Source: Bacillota bacterium (GTDB lineage: Bacteria; Bacillota; Clostridia; DSM-8532). From it: a stretch of DNA of 64,000 nt. Both the position numbers and the translations under genes were made by a program. The stretch is taken from contig JAEWSN010000024.1 of NCBI GenBank assembly GCA_023459915.1, forward strand, positions 20,869 through 84,868. The letters are read 5' to 3'. Positions 34,057 to 43,031 of this stretch are shown in pieces; the first letter of the stretch is position 1, and each line of letters starts with the position of its first letter. Under the pieces are notes generated by a model, which worked only from the letters and a program-made list of their open reading frames with translations, was not told the DNA's origin and did no database searches.

Positions 34057-36699
34057 TCACGCGTTGAGCATCCTGGTGATTTCTGTCTTGGCGACCTGAA
34101 GAGCCTCGGGAATGGCCGAGACATCCTTGCCGCCCGCCTGCGCCATGTCCGGACGTCCGCCGCCGCCGCCGCCGCAGGCCGCCGCCGCCGCGCGGATGAC
34201 ATTGCCCGCGTGAACACCGGCCTTGACCGCGTCCGGTGTCGCCGCCACAATGAGGCTCACCTTGCCGTCCTTGGCCGATGCCAGCACCAGCACACCGGAG
34301 CCCAGCTTGTTGCGCAGGGTGTCCGAGGCGGTCCGCAGGGCGTTCATGTCCAGATCGTCCAGTCTGCCGGCCACCACCATCAATCCGTTGATCTCCGTGG
34401 CGTTGGCCATCAGGCCGTCCATGCCGCTGCCGGCCAGCTTCTGGTTCGCCTGTTCCACCGCGCGCCGCAGGGTCCTGATTTCATCGGTCATGGCCTCGAG
34501 CTTGCGGGGCAGGTCTTCGGGCTGCGCCTTCACCGTGTCGGCCACCTGGCGCAGCAGGCGCTCGTTGTCGTCGTACCAGCCGATGGCGCCAAAGCCTGTC
34601 ATGGCTTCGATCCGGCGGATGCCAGACGCCACGCCGCCCTCGGACACGATCTTGAGCAGGCCGGCCTCGCCGGTCGCCGACAGATGCGTGCCGCCGCACA
34701 GCTCGCGGCTGTAGTCTCCCGCGGAAACCACGCGCACCACATCGCCGTACTTCTCGCCGAAAAGCGCGGTCGCGCCGGCCTTCCGGGCTTCCTCCACCGG
34801 CATTTCGCGGACCTCGACCGGCAGGTTCTCCAGAATCTTCGCGTTGACAATCGCGGTGATTTCGCGCAGCTGTTCCGGTGTGACCGCGGAAAAATGCGTG
34901 AAGTCGAACCGCAGCCGCTCGGCATTGACGAACGAGCCGGCCTGATTCACATGATCGCCCAGCACGGTCCGCAGCGCCTTGTGCAACAGATGCGTGGCCG
35001 TATGGTTGCGCGCGGTGGCCTTGCGCCGCGCCACATCGATTTGCGCGGTCAGCGTGTCGCCGACCATGATGCCGCCGGACACCACACGCCCCGTGTGCAG
35101 AAACTTGCCATCGGCGGTTTTCTGGGTGTCCTGGATTTCCATCCGGAACTGGTCGTTGAACAACACGCCCGCGTCGCCCGCCTGTCCGCCGCTTTCCGCG
35201 TAGAAGGGCGTCTGATCGAGCACCAGAATGGCCTCGTCGTCCTGCTGGGCTTCATCGGTCAGCGCGTCTCCGGCCACAATCCACAACACTTTTGCCGTGC
35301 ACGAGGTCTGCCCGTAGCCCACAAAACGGGTGGACTGGGATTTGTCGGTTCCCGCAAACAAATCCTTTTCCCAGGCCGAGCCTTCCCGGTTGCGGTGCGC
35401 CTCGCGCGCCTTGTCCTTCTGCTTTTTCATTTCGTCGTGGAACCCGGCCTCATCGATTTCCAGGCCGCTTTCCAAGACAATTTCACGGGTGAGATCGAGC
35501 GGGAAGCCATAGGTGTCGTGAAGCCGGAACACCTTGTCCCCGGCGAGCGTGGTGCCACCGGCCGCCTTCACTTCCTGAATGAACCCGTCCAGAATGGCGC
35601 TGCCCTGATCCACGGACAGGTGGAATTTCTCCTCCTCAAGCGTGATGACCTTGAGAATGTAGTCGCGCTTCTCGCGCAGGTTGGGATAGGCGGCACCAAA
35701 GCAGTCGATGACCGTGCCGGCCACTTCGGACAGGAACAGCCGGGTGACGCCGAGCAGGCGGCCGTGACGGGCCGCGCGGCGCAGCAGGCGGCGCAGCACA
35801 TAGCCGCGGCCCTCGTTGGACGGGAGGATGCCGTCGGAAACCATCATGGTCACGGACCGCACATGGTCGGTGATGACCCGGATGGAAATGTCCTTGTGCT
35901 TGTCCGCGCCATAGTCCACCCCGGTGATGCGGACCACATGATCCAGAATGGCGCGGATGGCGTCGACCTCGAACAGGTTGTCGACGCCCTGCATCACACA
36001 GGCCAGGCGCTCGAGCCCCATGCCGGTGTCGATGTTCTTGGAGGCCAGCTCCACATAGGTGCCGTCGGCAAGCTTTTCGAACTGGGTGAACACGTTGTTC
36101 CAGACCTCGATGAAGCGATCGCAGTCACAGCCGACCGTACAGTCCGGCTTGCCGCAGCCCTTTTCCGGACCGCGATCAAAATAGATCTCGGAGCAGGGGC
36201 CGCAGGGGCCCACGCCATGCTCCCAGAAGTTGTCCGCCTTGCCCATGCGGAAGATCTTCGATTCCGGCAGCCCCACATCCTTGTGCCAGATGTCATAGGC
36301 CTCGTCGTCCTCCTCGTATACGGATACATAGAGAAGATCCTCGGGAATGCCGAGTGTGACGGTGAAGTATTCCCAAGCCCACGGAATGGCTTCCTTTTTG
36401 AAATAGTCGCCAAACGAGAAATTGCCGAGCATTTCAAAGAAGGTGCCATGCCGGGCGGTTTTTCCCACATTCTCGATGTCCGGGGTGCGGATGCATTTCT
36501 GGCAGGTGGCCATGCGCGGATGCGGCGGCTTCTCCTTGCCGGTGAAATACGGCTTGAGCGGCGTCATGCCGGCGTTGATCAGCAGAATGCTGGGGTCGTT
36601 GCGCGGCACAAGCGAAAAGCTGGGCGCGCGCAGATGCCCCTTGCTTTCAAAGAAGGAAAGAAAGGATTCTCGCAGTTCATCAAGTCCATATTTCTTCAT
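34057..36699 (-). CDS. alaS: Alanine-tRNA ligase
   Basis: An 880-residue AlaRS, normal length. In order: the class II catalytic core (NDPSILLINAGMTPLKPYFT near residue 40), the tRNA-recognition domain, the editing domain with its zinc site (HTATHLLH and CGGTHLSATGE), and the C-terminal oligomerisation domain. Its C-Ala segment carries a Gly/Ala-rich stretch (AAAACGGGGGGRPDMAQAGG). The start was taken at 36699 (MKKYGLDELR), which fits the family; ATG at 36714 is an alternative. The promoter at 36792-36821 reads toward it. Confidence 0.96.
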   Translation of the reverse strand: MKKYGLDELRESFLSFFESKGHLRAPSFSLVPRNDPSILLINAGMTPLKPYFTGKEKPPHPRMATCQKCIRTPDIENVGKTARHGTFFEMLGNFSFGDYFKKEAIPWAWEYFTVTLGIPEDLLYVSVYEEDDEAYDIWHKDVGLPESKIFRMGKADNFWEHGVGPCGPCSEIYFDRGPEKGCGKPDCTVGCDCDRFIEVWNNVFTQFEKLADGTYVELASKNIDTGMGLERLACVMQGVDNLFEVDAIRAILDHVVRITGVDYGADKHKDISIRVITDHVRSVTMMVSDGILPSNEGRGYVLRRLLRRAARHGRLLGVTRLFLSEVAGTVIDCFGAAYPNLREKRDYILKVITLEEEKFHLSVDQGSAILDGFIQEVKAAGGTTLAGDKVFRLHDTYGFPLDLTREIVLESGLEIDEAGFHDEMKKQKDKAREAHRNREGSAWEKDLFAGTDKSQSTRFVGYGQTSCTAKVLWIVAGDALTDEAQQDDEAILVLDQTPFYAESGGQAGDAGVLFNDQFRMEIQDTQKTADGKFLHTGRVVSGGIMVGDTLTAQIDVARRKATARNHTATHLLHKALRTVLGDHVNQAGSFVNAERLRFDFTHFSAVTPEQLREITAIVNAKILENLPVEVREMPVEEARKAGATALFGEKYGDVVRVVSAGDYSRELCGGTHLSATGEAGLLKIVSEGGVASGIRRIEAMTGFGAIGWYDDNERLLRQVADTVKAQPEDLPRKLEAMTDEIRTLRRAVEQANQKLAGSGMDGLMANATEINGLMVVAGRLDDLDMNALRTASDTLRNKLGSGVLVLASAKDGKVSLIVAATPDAVKAGVHAGNVIRAAAAACGGGGGGRPDMAQAGGKDVSAIPEALQVAKTEITRMLNA

Positions 36700-36791
36700 C
36701 ACGTTTGACCCCATTCCGCCGTCAGGCCCTTTCCTGTGCGGCGGCGACGCGTCCCCAACGGGGCGTCCACCGTCCGCGGATGCTGAATTTC

Positions 36792-36821
36792 AGTATATCG
36801 AACGCCGCCTCGGGGCGTCAA
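36792..36821 (-). promoter_or_regulatory. alaS promoter
   Basis: On the minus strand TTGACG (36816-36821) and TATACT (36792-36797) are spaced 18 bp. The 85-base leader contains a small GC-rich hairpin (CGCCCC-GTT-GGGGACG) near 36752-36775. No T-box features were seen. Confidence 0.65.
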
Positions 36822-36939
36822 GCAGGGGCTTGCGGCTTGTCCGCACCCTCTCCGCCGAGCGTGTTTCCCATTTCAACTTGTTCTGCCGCAAGGCTTGTGA
36901 TTAAATGGAAAGGAATTGATACAAAGGAAAGACACGCAT

Positions 36940-36965
36940 GCGTCCCCGGGGGAGCACCAACAAAG
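36940..36965 (+). repeat. 26-base element, copy 1 (before diguanylate cyclase)
   Basis: Identical base for base to 50130-50155. It starts GCGTCCCCGGGGGAGC and ends CCAACAAAG. It lies just upstream of the ribosome site and GTG start of the diguanylate cyclase. Weaker similarity (GATA...AAGGANAGAC) extends about 20 bases further upstream in both copies. Confidence 0.9.
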
Positions 36966-36973
36966 GAGATGCC

Positions 36974-38182
36974 GTGAACAATACCGGTCGCATTTCCAGA
37001 ACGCGCCTGCCGCGCCAGGCCCGGCAGTTGTCGGCCCCGCGGCCTTTTCCCGCGCGGGTCGAGGAGGCTTATCCGGATCCGCTCGCCAACCGCAGCCGGT
37101 GGACGGGAGAATTCCGGGACGCCGCGCTTGAAAAGGAGTACCGGCGCGCTTCCTTCTTCTCCGCGCGGGCGCATGTCCGGGTGCTCGTCACGCTTTTGGC
37201 CATCCTGCTCGTCACGGTGCTGGCCGCGGAGCTGATGTTTGTCACCGCCGCCTCCCATCACTGGATTGGGCTGGTGCTGCGCCTGTTGTACCTTTCCGCG
37301 GCCGTTCTGACGGTCATGCGGGTCTGCTCCCTGTCCGATTTTGCGCCGCTTGCGTCCACCGTCACCTCCTTCGAGGTGCTTTCCCTGATCGTCTGGCTCT
37401 ATTTGTCCTATCTGTCACGCAATGCCTATCATCCGCTTGTGCTGCAGACCGGCACCCTGTCACTGGCCCTGCTGGTGCTGCTGATTCCCAACCGCTGGCT
37501 GCATACGGTCATCCTGAGCGCCGCCGCGTCCCTGACCGCCCTGCTCCTCGCGCCCTGGGCGTCGGATCCGGCCACGCGCCTGAACCTGCTGGTGTTCATG
37601 CTCTTCCAGACCGGTGCCCTGCTTGCGGCCGCCATGCTCACACGCCGAAGTGACACCGATCACCGCGCCCAGTACCTGCGCCAGGAAAAGCTGTTGCGGG
37701 TCTCCCTCACCGATCCGCTGACCGGCATCGCCAACCGGGGCCGCTTCAACGAGGCCCTGCAGGACTGGGTGCGCTGCGCGCACCAGTATCATGTGGCCCT
37801 GTCGCTCGTCCTGTTCGATTTTGACGATTTCAAGGCCGTCAACGACACCTACGGCCACCTCATCGGGGACCAGGTCATCCTGCAAACCGTGAATCTGGTC
37901 GATGACGCCATCCGGCGTCGCGACATTTTCGCCCGCTGGGGCGGCGAGGAGTTCACCCTGCTGTTTCCCGACACCCGCCTCGAGGACGCGGTGGAGATCG
38001 TGGAACGGCTGCGGCAGACGGTGGAATCACACAAATACCCGCGCTGTGGGCAGGTCACCGCCAGCTTCGGCGTTGTGCAATACCGACCGGGAGAATCACC
38101 CGAAGCCTTCATGGACAGGGCGGATCGCCTGCTTTACCGCGCCAAGGCGGATGGCAAGAACTGTGTCCGCACCGCCGGCTGA
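36974..38182 (+). CDS. Membrane-bound diguanylate cyclase (GGDEF)
   Basis: A 402-residue protein with about five to six membrane segments (residues about 55-205) and a C-terminal GGDEF domain. It makes c-di-GMP from two GTP. The signature GGEEF is at 323-327, and an RxxD product-inhibition site (RRRD, 314-317) lies five residues before it, so it looks active and feedback-inhibited. The start was taken at GTG 36974, after AAAGGAG with six-base spacing; an ATG at 36938 lies inside the repeated 26-base element and would add 12 residues. It is followed at 27 bases by the DUF1015 gene. Confidence 0.88.
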   Translation: MNNTGRISRTRLPRQARQLSAPRPFPARVEEAYPDPLANRSRWTGEFRDAALEKEYRRASFFSARAHVRVLVTLLAILLVTVLAAELMFVTAASHHWIGLVLRLLYLSAAVLTVMRVCSLSDFAPLASTVTSFEVLSLIVWLYLSYLSRNAYHPLVLQTGTLSLALLVLLIPNRWLHTVILSAAASLTALLLAPWASDPATRLNLLVFMLFQTGALLAAAMLTRRSDTDHRAQYLRQEKLLRVSLTDPLTGIANRGRFNEALQDWVRCAHQYHVALSLVLFDFDDFKAVNDTYGHLIGDQVILQTVNLVDDAIRRRDIFARWGGEEFTLLFPDTRLEDAVEIVERLRQTVESHKYPRCGQVTASFGVVQYRPGESPEAFMDRADRLLYRAKADGKNCVRTAG

Positions 38183-38209
38183 CGGCTCCCGCAACAAAAG
38201 GAGGCACCC

Positions 38210-39616
38210 ATGCAATCACAACACGGCCAGACACAATCCAAACAGGCAAAGCGCGCATCCCTGGACGACCTTGGGCTGCGCACCGACGGCATCCTGCTTC
38301 CCGCGTCCACCGTCGATCCCGCGAAGTGGGCCGTTGTGGCTTGCGACCAATACACCTCGGAGCCCGAATACTGGCATCGGCTGGAACAACAGGTGGGCGA
38401 CGCCCCCTCCACGCTTCGCCTCATTTTTCCGGAGGTCTGGCTCGAACGCGAGTCCGGGTCGGAAAAGGCCGCGCGCATCGCGCGCATCAACGACACCATG
38501 CGTGCCTATCTCACGGACAACCTGCTTGTTCCCGTGGGCGGCCCGGTGCTGACCGAACGGGTCACCCGGCAGGGAAAGACACGCGTTGGGCTGGTGGTCT
38601 CCATCGACCTGGAACAGTACGATTTTTCGGTTGGCTCACAAAGCCTGGTCCGCGCCACAGAAGGCACCATCCTCGACCGGCTGCCGCCGCGCATCCGCAT
38701 CCGGGAGCACGCCGCGCTCGAGCTGCCGCACATCATGATTCTCATCGATGATCCTGAAAAACGCGTCATTGAGCCCCTCCACGCGGCGGCACGAGGCACC
38801 GGCGCGGACGGGAAGGACGGCATGCGTCCCGTCTACGACTTCGACTTGCTTGAAAACAGCGGACACCTGCGCGGCTGGGCCATCCAGGACGACGCGTTGA
38901 TTCAGGAAATGACACGGGCTCTTTCGGATCTCGCCCGCCCGGACACCTTCCGCAGCCGCTACGCGCTTTCCGGTGAGGCCGGGGTGCTGCTGTATGCCGT
39001 CGGTGACGGCAACCACTCCCTCGCCACCGCCAAATCCTGCTGGGAGCTGCGCAAGCAGACACTCAGCGAGGCGGAACGCCAGACACACCCCGCGCGCCAC
39101 GCGCTCGTGGAACTGGTCAATGTCCATGATGACGGCCTGCTGTTCGAACCCATCCACCGGGTGGTCTTCGGCGCTTCCCGCGAATCTTTCCTCGAGGACT
39201 TCCACGCCTGGCACGCGGAACGGGGCCTTCGGGTCTCTGTCGGCGGCACGGATGCCGATACGCAAGGCGACGCGGGTGCTTCCGTCCAATCCTGTATGAT
39301 CATTTCCGGAAACAAAGAGGAATCCCTGCTGTGGCACAATCCGCAGCAGCAGCTGGCGGTCGGTTCCCTCCAGGCCTTTCTGGATGCCTGGCTGCCGGCG
39401 CATCCGGAGGCCGCAATCGATTATGTCCACGGCGACGATGTGGTGCGCAGGCATGCCCAAACGCCGGGAAACCTCGGATTCCTGCTGCCTGTGATGGGCA
39501 AGGAGGAACTCTTCCCGACCGTCATCCGCGACGGCGCGCTGCCCCGTAAAACATTCTCCATGGGGGAAGCCCATGAAAAGCGGTTCTACCTGGAATGCAG
39601 GCGCATTCTGCCGTGA
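38210..39616 (+). CDS. DUF1015-family protein
   Basis: A 468-residue soluble protein of the DUF1015 family, which occurs widely in anaerobic bacteria without a settled function. Conserved stretches include VVACDQYTSEPEYW, FDLLENSGHLRGWAIQDDAL and YAVGDGNHSLATAKSCWE, the last a likely active-site-like loop. A strong ribosome site (AAAGGAGGCACCC) precedes the ATG. It lies 27 bases after the diguanylate cyclase, so the two are likely co-transcribed, and ends before a bidirectional terminator. Confidence 0.85.
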   Translation: MQSQHGQTQSKQAKRASLDDLGLRTDGILLPASTVDPAKWAVVACDQYTSEPEYWHRLEQQVGDAPSTLRLIFPEVWLERESGSEKAARIARINDTMRAYLTDNLLVPVGGPVLTERVTRQGKTRVGLVVSIDLEQYDFSVGSQSLVRATEGTILDRLPPRIRIREHAALELPHIMILIDDPEKRVIEPLHAAARGTGADGKDGMRPVYDFDLLENSGHLRGWAIQDDALIQEMTRALSDLARPDTFRSRYALSGEAGVLLYAVGDGNHSLATAKSCWELRKQTLSEAERQTHPARHALVELVNVHDDGLLFEPIHRVVFGASRESFLEDFHAWHAERGLRVSVGGTDADTQGDAGASVQSCMIISGNKEESLLWHNPQQQLAVGSLQAFLDAWLPAHPEAAIDYVHGDDVVRRHAQTPGNLGFLLPVMGKEELFPTVIRDGALPRKTFSMGEAHEKRFYLECRRILP

Positions 39617-39652
39617 CCCGGATTGTGAATCAAGCCAGACTGTGAGCCCTTG

Positions 39653-39680
39653 AAAAAGGCAGCGTATCAGCTGCCTTTTT
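39653..39680. terminator. Bidirectional terminator between DUF1015 gene and whiA
   Basis: AAAAAGGCAGC (39653-39663) pairs perfectly with GCTGCCTTTTT (39670-39680), giving T tracts in both directions. The whiA stop codon (39667-39669) lies inside the loop. Confidence 0.9.
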
Positions 39681-40611
39681 CGCGCAATTGCGACGCCATC
39701 TGCTCCAGCTTGCGCAACCGGTGGTTCACGCCGGATTTTGTCAGCGCGGGGCTGAGCATCTCGCCCAGCTCCTGCAGGGACACCTCGGAATGCGCCAGCC
39801 GCAGCCGGGCAATTTCCTTCAGTCCCTCCGGCAGGGCATCCAGCCCCACATGCGCATCCAGATACCGGATGCTTTCCATCTGGCGAAACGACGCGTTGAC
39901 CGTCTTTTCAAGGTTTGCGGTCTCGCAGTTGACGATGCGGTTGACCTGGTTGCGCATGTCCTTCATGATGCGGACATTTTCAAATTTCATCAGCGCGCCG
40001 TGCGCCCCGGTGATGTTCAGGAAGTCGACAATTTCCTGCCCTTCCTTCAGATACGCCAGCAGATGGCCTTTTCTGACGATGTCGCGCGCCTCGATGCCAT
40101 ACTCGCGCAGCAGGGCCCGAAATTCCTCGAACAGCAGCCGGTTGGGAAACGCAATCTCCAAATGGTACGAGCGATCCGGATCGGAAACGGATCCGCCTGC
40201 CAGAAAGCAGCCCCGCAGGTAGGCGCGGCGACAGCACCGCGCCTTGGTCTTCCATGGCAGAAACTCCAGGGTGCCTGCCTGCGGCAGAATGCCGCAATCG
40301 CGCAACAGGCTGCCCTTCTCCGGTTCATGGATCATGGCGGAAAAATCGAGCCGGTAGACGGCATGATCGCGAAACCTGTGTGTTTTGAGCATCAGCACGT
40401 CCGGTCCGCTGCGGTACAGCTCCTTCACCGCGGAAAAGACATGCCGCGACAGCAACGCGTTCTCCGAGACAAACAACAGCCGCTTCTCCCCCTCCACACG
40501 CCGCAGCTGCAGGCCGTTGCGCAAAAGCGCCGCCAGCTCGCTGCGCCGGCAGCAGGGGTGATGCTCCTCAAACCGGCTCAGTTCCTCCTTGACATCCGAT
40601 GAAAAAGACAC
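39667..40611 (-). CDS. whiA: DNA-binding protein WhiA
   Basis: A 314-residue WhiA: an N-terminal LAGLIDADG-homing-endonuclease-like fold (SFSSDVKEELSRFEEHHPCC start, AYLRGCFLAGGSVSDP near 130) and a C-terminal helix-turn-helix (LRLAHSEVSLQELGEML, GVNHRLRKLEQMA). In Firmicutes WhiA affects cell division and chromosome segregation. It is the last gene of the rapZ-yvcK cluster, here separated from yvcK by a glycogen debranching enzyme gene. Confidence 0.94.
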   Translation of the reverse strand: MSFSSDVKEELSRFEEHHPCCRRSELAALLRNGLQLRRVEGEKRLLFVSENALLSRHVFSAVKELYRSGPDVLMLKTHRFRDHAVYRLDFSAMIHEPEKGSLLRDCGILPQAGTLEFLPWKTKARCCRRAYLRGCFLAGGSVSDPDRSYHLEIAFPNRLLFEEFRALLREYGIEARDIVRKGHLLAYLKEGQEIVDFLNITGAHGALMKFENVRIMKDMRNQVNRIVNCETANLEKTVNASFRQMESIRYLDAHVGLDALPEGLKEIARLRLAHSEVSLQELGEMLSPALTKSGVNHRLRKLEQMASQLREKGS

Positions 40612-40654
40612 AATTCTCCTCCAGACACAGCCAGGCTGCGATTGACGGGTTCAT

Positions 40655-42904
40655 TCAGGGCGACGGCGGGCGGTTGTGCAGCATGTCCATTTGCATGCTC
40701 CCGCGATCCACCACCTCGGCCAGATAACCGCGCAGCACCTCGGCCACGCTCCAGGCCTGCGAGACACATCCGCGCGGCTCATGCGGAAAATCCCCATCCG
40801 CCAGCTCGGCAACCGTTCCCAGACAACCGTCCTGCAGATGATCCCGAAGCGGCGCGAACATCTCCCGCAACACCTCGTCCACGTCAGGATCCGCCAGATG
40901 GGTGCGGCGCCAGGCGGTCGCGAAGGGCCCAATCAGCCAGGGCCATACCGTCCCCTGATGCAGCGCGCCCTCACGGGCGTACTGGTCTCCAAGGAAACGC
41001 GGCTTGTACCGGCTGTCCCCGGGCGCCAGGCTGCGCAGGCCCATGGGCGTGAGCAGGCGCTGAAAAACCGTTTCCATCGCGACCCGCGCGCGTTCACCCG
41101 TGAACACGGGAAACGACAGCGAGCAGGCCAGTATTTGATTTGGGCGAATTGCGGCATCCGACGTGCCATCCGGGGACGGCGGGCCATCCACCACATCGTA
41201 CAGGCATTGGCCTTCCGCGTGCCAGTACCGGTCGGCAAACTGCCGGGCAATGGCCTGCGCGAAACGGTCCGGTGCCTGCAATGCTTCCGGTTCCGGCAAT
41301 GCCTCCGGCGACTGCAGCGCTATCGGTGACTGCAACGCTTCCGGTGCCTGCAACGCGTCCGGCGCCACCGCCAGTTTTTCGCGCAGGGCGGCCAGCACAC
41401 AAAGCGCATTGTACCACAACGCGTTGATTTCCACCGGCTTGCCTGTCCGCGGGGTGACAATCCAGTTGCCCACCCGCGCATTCATCCAGGTCAGGGCTTG
41501 CCCGGTCGTGGTGACGCGAAGCAGGCCGTCCGCGTCGCAGACCATCCCCGGCACACGCGACTGCGCGTGGGCACGGACAATCTCCTCAAGCTTCGGCAGC
41601 AGGTCGGCCGCCGTCTGCAGGTCCCCGCTGGCGCGCACATGCCACCACAAGGCTTCGAACAGCCACAACGGGGCATCCACGGCTTTTTCCGCGCCGAGAT
41701 GCCGTTCGGGCAGCAGGGGATTGTCCAGCAGACCGCCATTGACCCGAGCCGCCATCTGCCGCAACAGCCGGCCCGCTTCCCGGTACCGGCCCGTCATCAG
41801 CAGCAATCCCGGGATGGCCACGAGGGAATCCCTTCCCCAGGGACCCACCCAGGGAAAGCCCGCCATGATGGACATGGCGCCTTCCCCAATCTCCGCGCCC
41901 CCCTTCGCCAACGGCGTGAGGGCGCCGCAGCTGATGCCCCAGGGAGAACGGAACCGGCCGTCCTCGCCGGTTTCCACATCCAGCTGAAGCTGCTGCCCCA
42001 CTGTCGGTCCGCGCGAATCCCCGGCATGGGCGTGTTCGGTCGCGCAGGTGAGAAACTGATCGGCGGCCTGTGCGAGCGATCGGACAAAGGGATCCGGATG
42101 CCGCCGCAACGGCAGCGCTTCCAGCCGCGCGGTTTCCGCTTCCACGGCCGCGTCGCCGTCCAATGTGCCAAACGGCTCGTTCAGGCTCACACACAAGGTG
42201 ATGGTCTTCGTAGTGTTCGCCTCGATGGGAATCTCATAGGTGCCGGGCAGAAAATGGTCTTCCGTGGCAGCCTGCCCCCGCTGGGAATCGAGCGGGTAGT
42301 CCATGTTGTAGAACCAGGCGCGCTCAAGCCTGGTGATGGTGCCGTCGCTGCAGTCCACCCGGATGACATCCGGCGAGCCGAAGGGATGAACGCTCATGCG
42401 CCGTCCGCAGAAATCCGTCTTGAACTGGGTGTACTGGTTGTAGGACAGGAAATGGTGATTCCTGAAATTGAGCAGCGGCGTGAGATGCAGGGATACCGGG
42501 ACAGGGCCGTTCCAGACACGATAGCGGATGACCGCCTCGTTCTTCCCCTGTGTCAGGACAACCTGCTTTTCGAGCGTGAGCCTTCCGATGCGATAGCGCC
42601 ACACCGGCATGCCCTCCCATCGAAACGCCGTGAGGAACTCCTCCCCGCGATAGTATTGCTCGCGCGTGTGGAAGGCCAGCAGCGTGCGGTACGCATCCCC
42701 CGCGACCACCGCTTCCGATATTTGGGACAGCACCAGATGGCGTTCCCGGCCATTGCCGGGAGCGGCCACCAGCAACCCGTGATACCGCCGCCCGTTCGCG
42801 CCGGTCACAGCCGTGGAGGCATACCCCCCCAAACCGTTCGTCAAGAGCCATTCCCGCCGCAGCCCAATCTCCGGGGTGCGCCAGGCGGATGGACCCAGTG
42901 TCAT
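40655..42904 (-). CDS. Amylo-alpha-1,6-glucosidase (glycogen debranching enzyme type)
   Basis: A 749-residue protein with an N-terminal GDE domain (REWLLTNGLGGYASTAVTG at residues about 20-40) and a C-terminal (alpha/alpha)6-barrel glucosidase (PWVGPWGRDSLVAIPGLLL, HQGTVWPWLIGPFATAW). It removes alpha-1,6 branches from glycogen or similar glucans. Five 18-bp tandem units (41271-41360) encode an EALQxP-type linker inside the barrel region. The start was set at 42904, after AAGGAGAGGCAC. It is inserted between yvcK and whiA, which are usually adjacent, and shares their direction. Confidence 0.9.
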   Translation of the reverse strand: MTLGPSAWRTPEIGLRREWLLTNGLGGYASTAVTGANGRRYHGLLVAAPGNGRERHLVLSQISEAVVAGDAYRTLLAFHTREQYYRGEEFLTAFRWEGMPVWRYRIGRLTLEKQVVLTQGKNEAVIRYRVWNGPVPVSLHLTPLLNFRNHHFLSYNQYTQFKTDFCGRRMSVHPFGSPDVIRVDCSDGTITRLERAWFYNMDYPLDSQRGQAATEDHFLPGTYEIPIEANTTKTITLCVSLNEPFGTLDGDAAVEAETARLEALPLRRHPDPFVRSLAQAADQFLTCATEHAHAGDSRGPTVGQQLQLDVETGEDGRFRSPWGISCGALTPLAKGGAEIGEGAMSIMAGFPWVGPWGRDSLVAIPGLLLMTGRYREAGRLLRQMAARVNGGLLDNPLLPERHLGAEKAVDAPLWLFEALWWHVRASGDLQTAADLLPKLEEIVRAHAQSRVPGMVCDADGLLRVTTTGQALTWMNARVGNWIVTPRTGKPVEINALWYNALCVLAALREKLAVAPDALQAPEALQSPIALQSPEALPEPEALQAPDRFAQAIARQFADRYWHAEGQCLYDVVDGPPSPDGTSDAAIRPNQILACSLSFPVFTGERARVAMETVFQRLLTPMGLRSLAPGDSRYKPRFLGDQYAREGALHQGTVWPWLIGPFATAWRRTHLADPDVDEVLREMFAPLRDHLQDGCLGTVAELADGDFPHEPRGCVSQAWSVAEVLRGYLAEVVDRGSMQMDMLHNRPPSP
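41271..41360. repeat. Five tandem 18-bp units inside the debranching enzyme gene
   Basis: Units start at 41271, 41289, 41307, 41325 and 41343 (GGTGCCTGCAATGCTTCC and variants), in frame, encoding repeats like EALQAP. They interrupt the catalytic domain as a surface-loop insertion. Confidence 0.9.
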
Positions 42905-43031
42905 GTGCCTCTCCTTGCCGTCAGCATGCCTGCTGCCGCTTGTGGGACATTCCTTTGTTGCCGTATGCGTCATTCAACGCGGCCACTGCGCGCGTGTCCG
43001 CGCGCCTGCCGCCTGCAAAAAACCTCGGGAT

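Noticed and set aside
34210..36708. 832-codon open frame on the plus strand opposite alaS
   Set aside because: It is the antisense shadow of a high-GC gene: His/Gly/Arg-rich composition, no ribosome site and no recognisable family, while alaS on the other strand is complete.
36752..36775. Third copy of the 26-base element in the alaS leader
   Set aside because: Only GCGTCCCC and part of the following G run match; likely chance similarity of a GC palindrome.
36938..36940. ATG as start of the diguanylate cyclase
   Set aside because: It lies in the repeated 26-base element and lacks a ribosome site; GTG at 36974 has AAAGGAG at ideal spacing.
36918..36973. c-di-GMP riboswitch before the diguanylate cyclase
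   Set aside because: The sequence does not fit the class I or class II c-di-GMP riboswitch consensus that I know; kept only as an unexplained repeated element.
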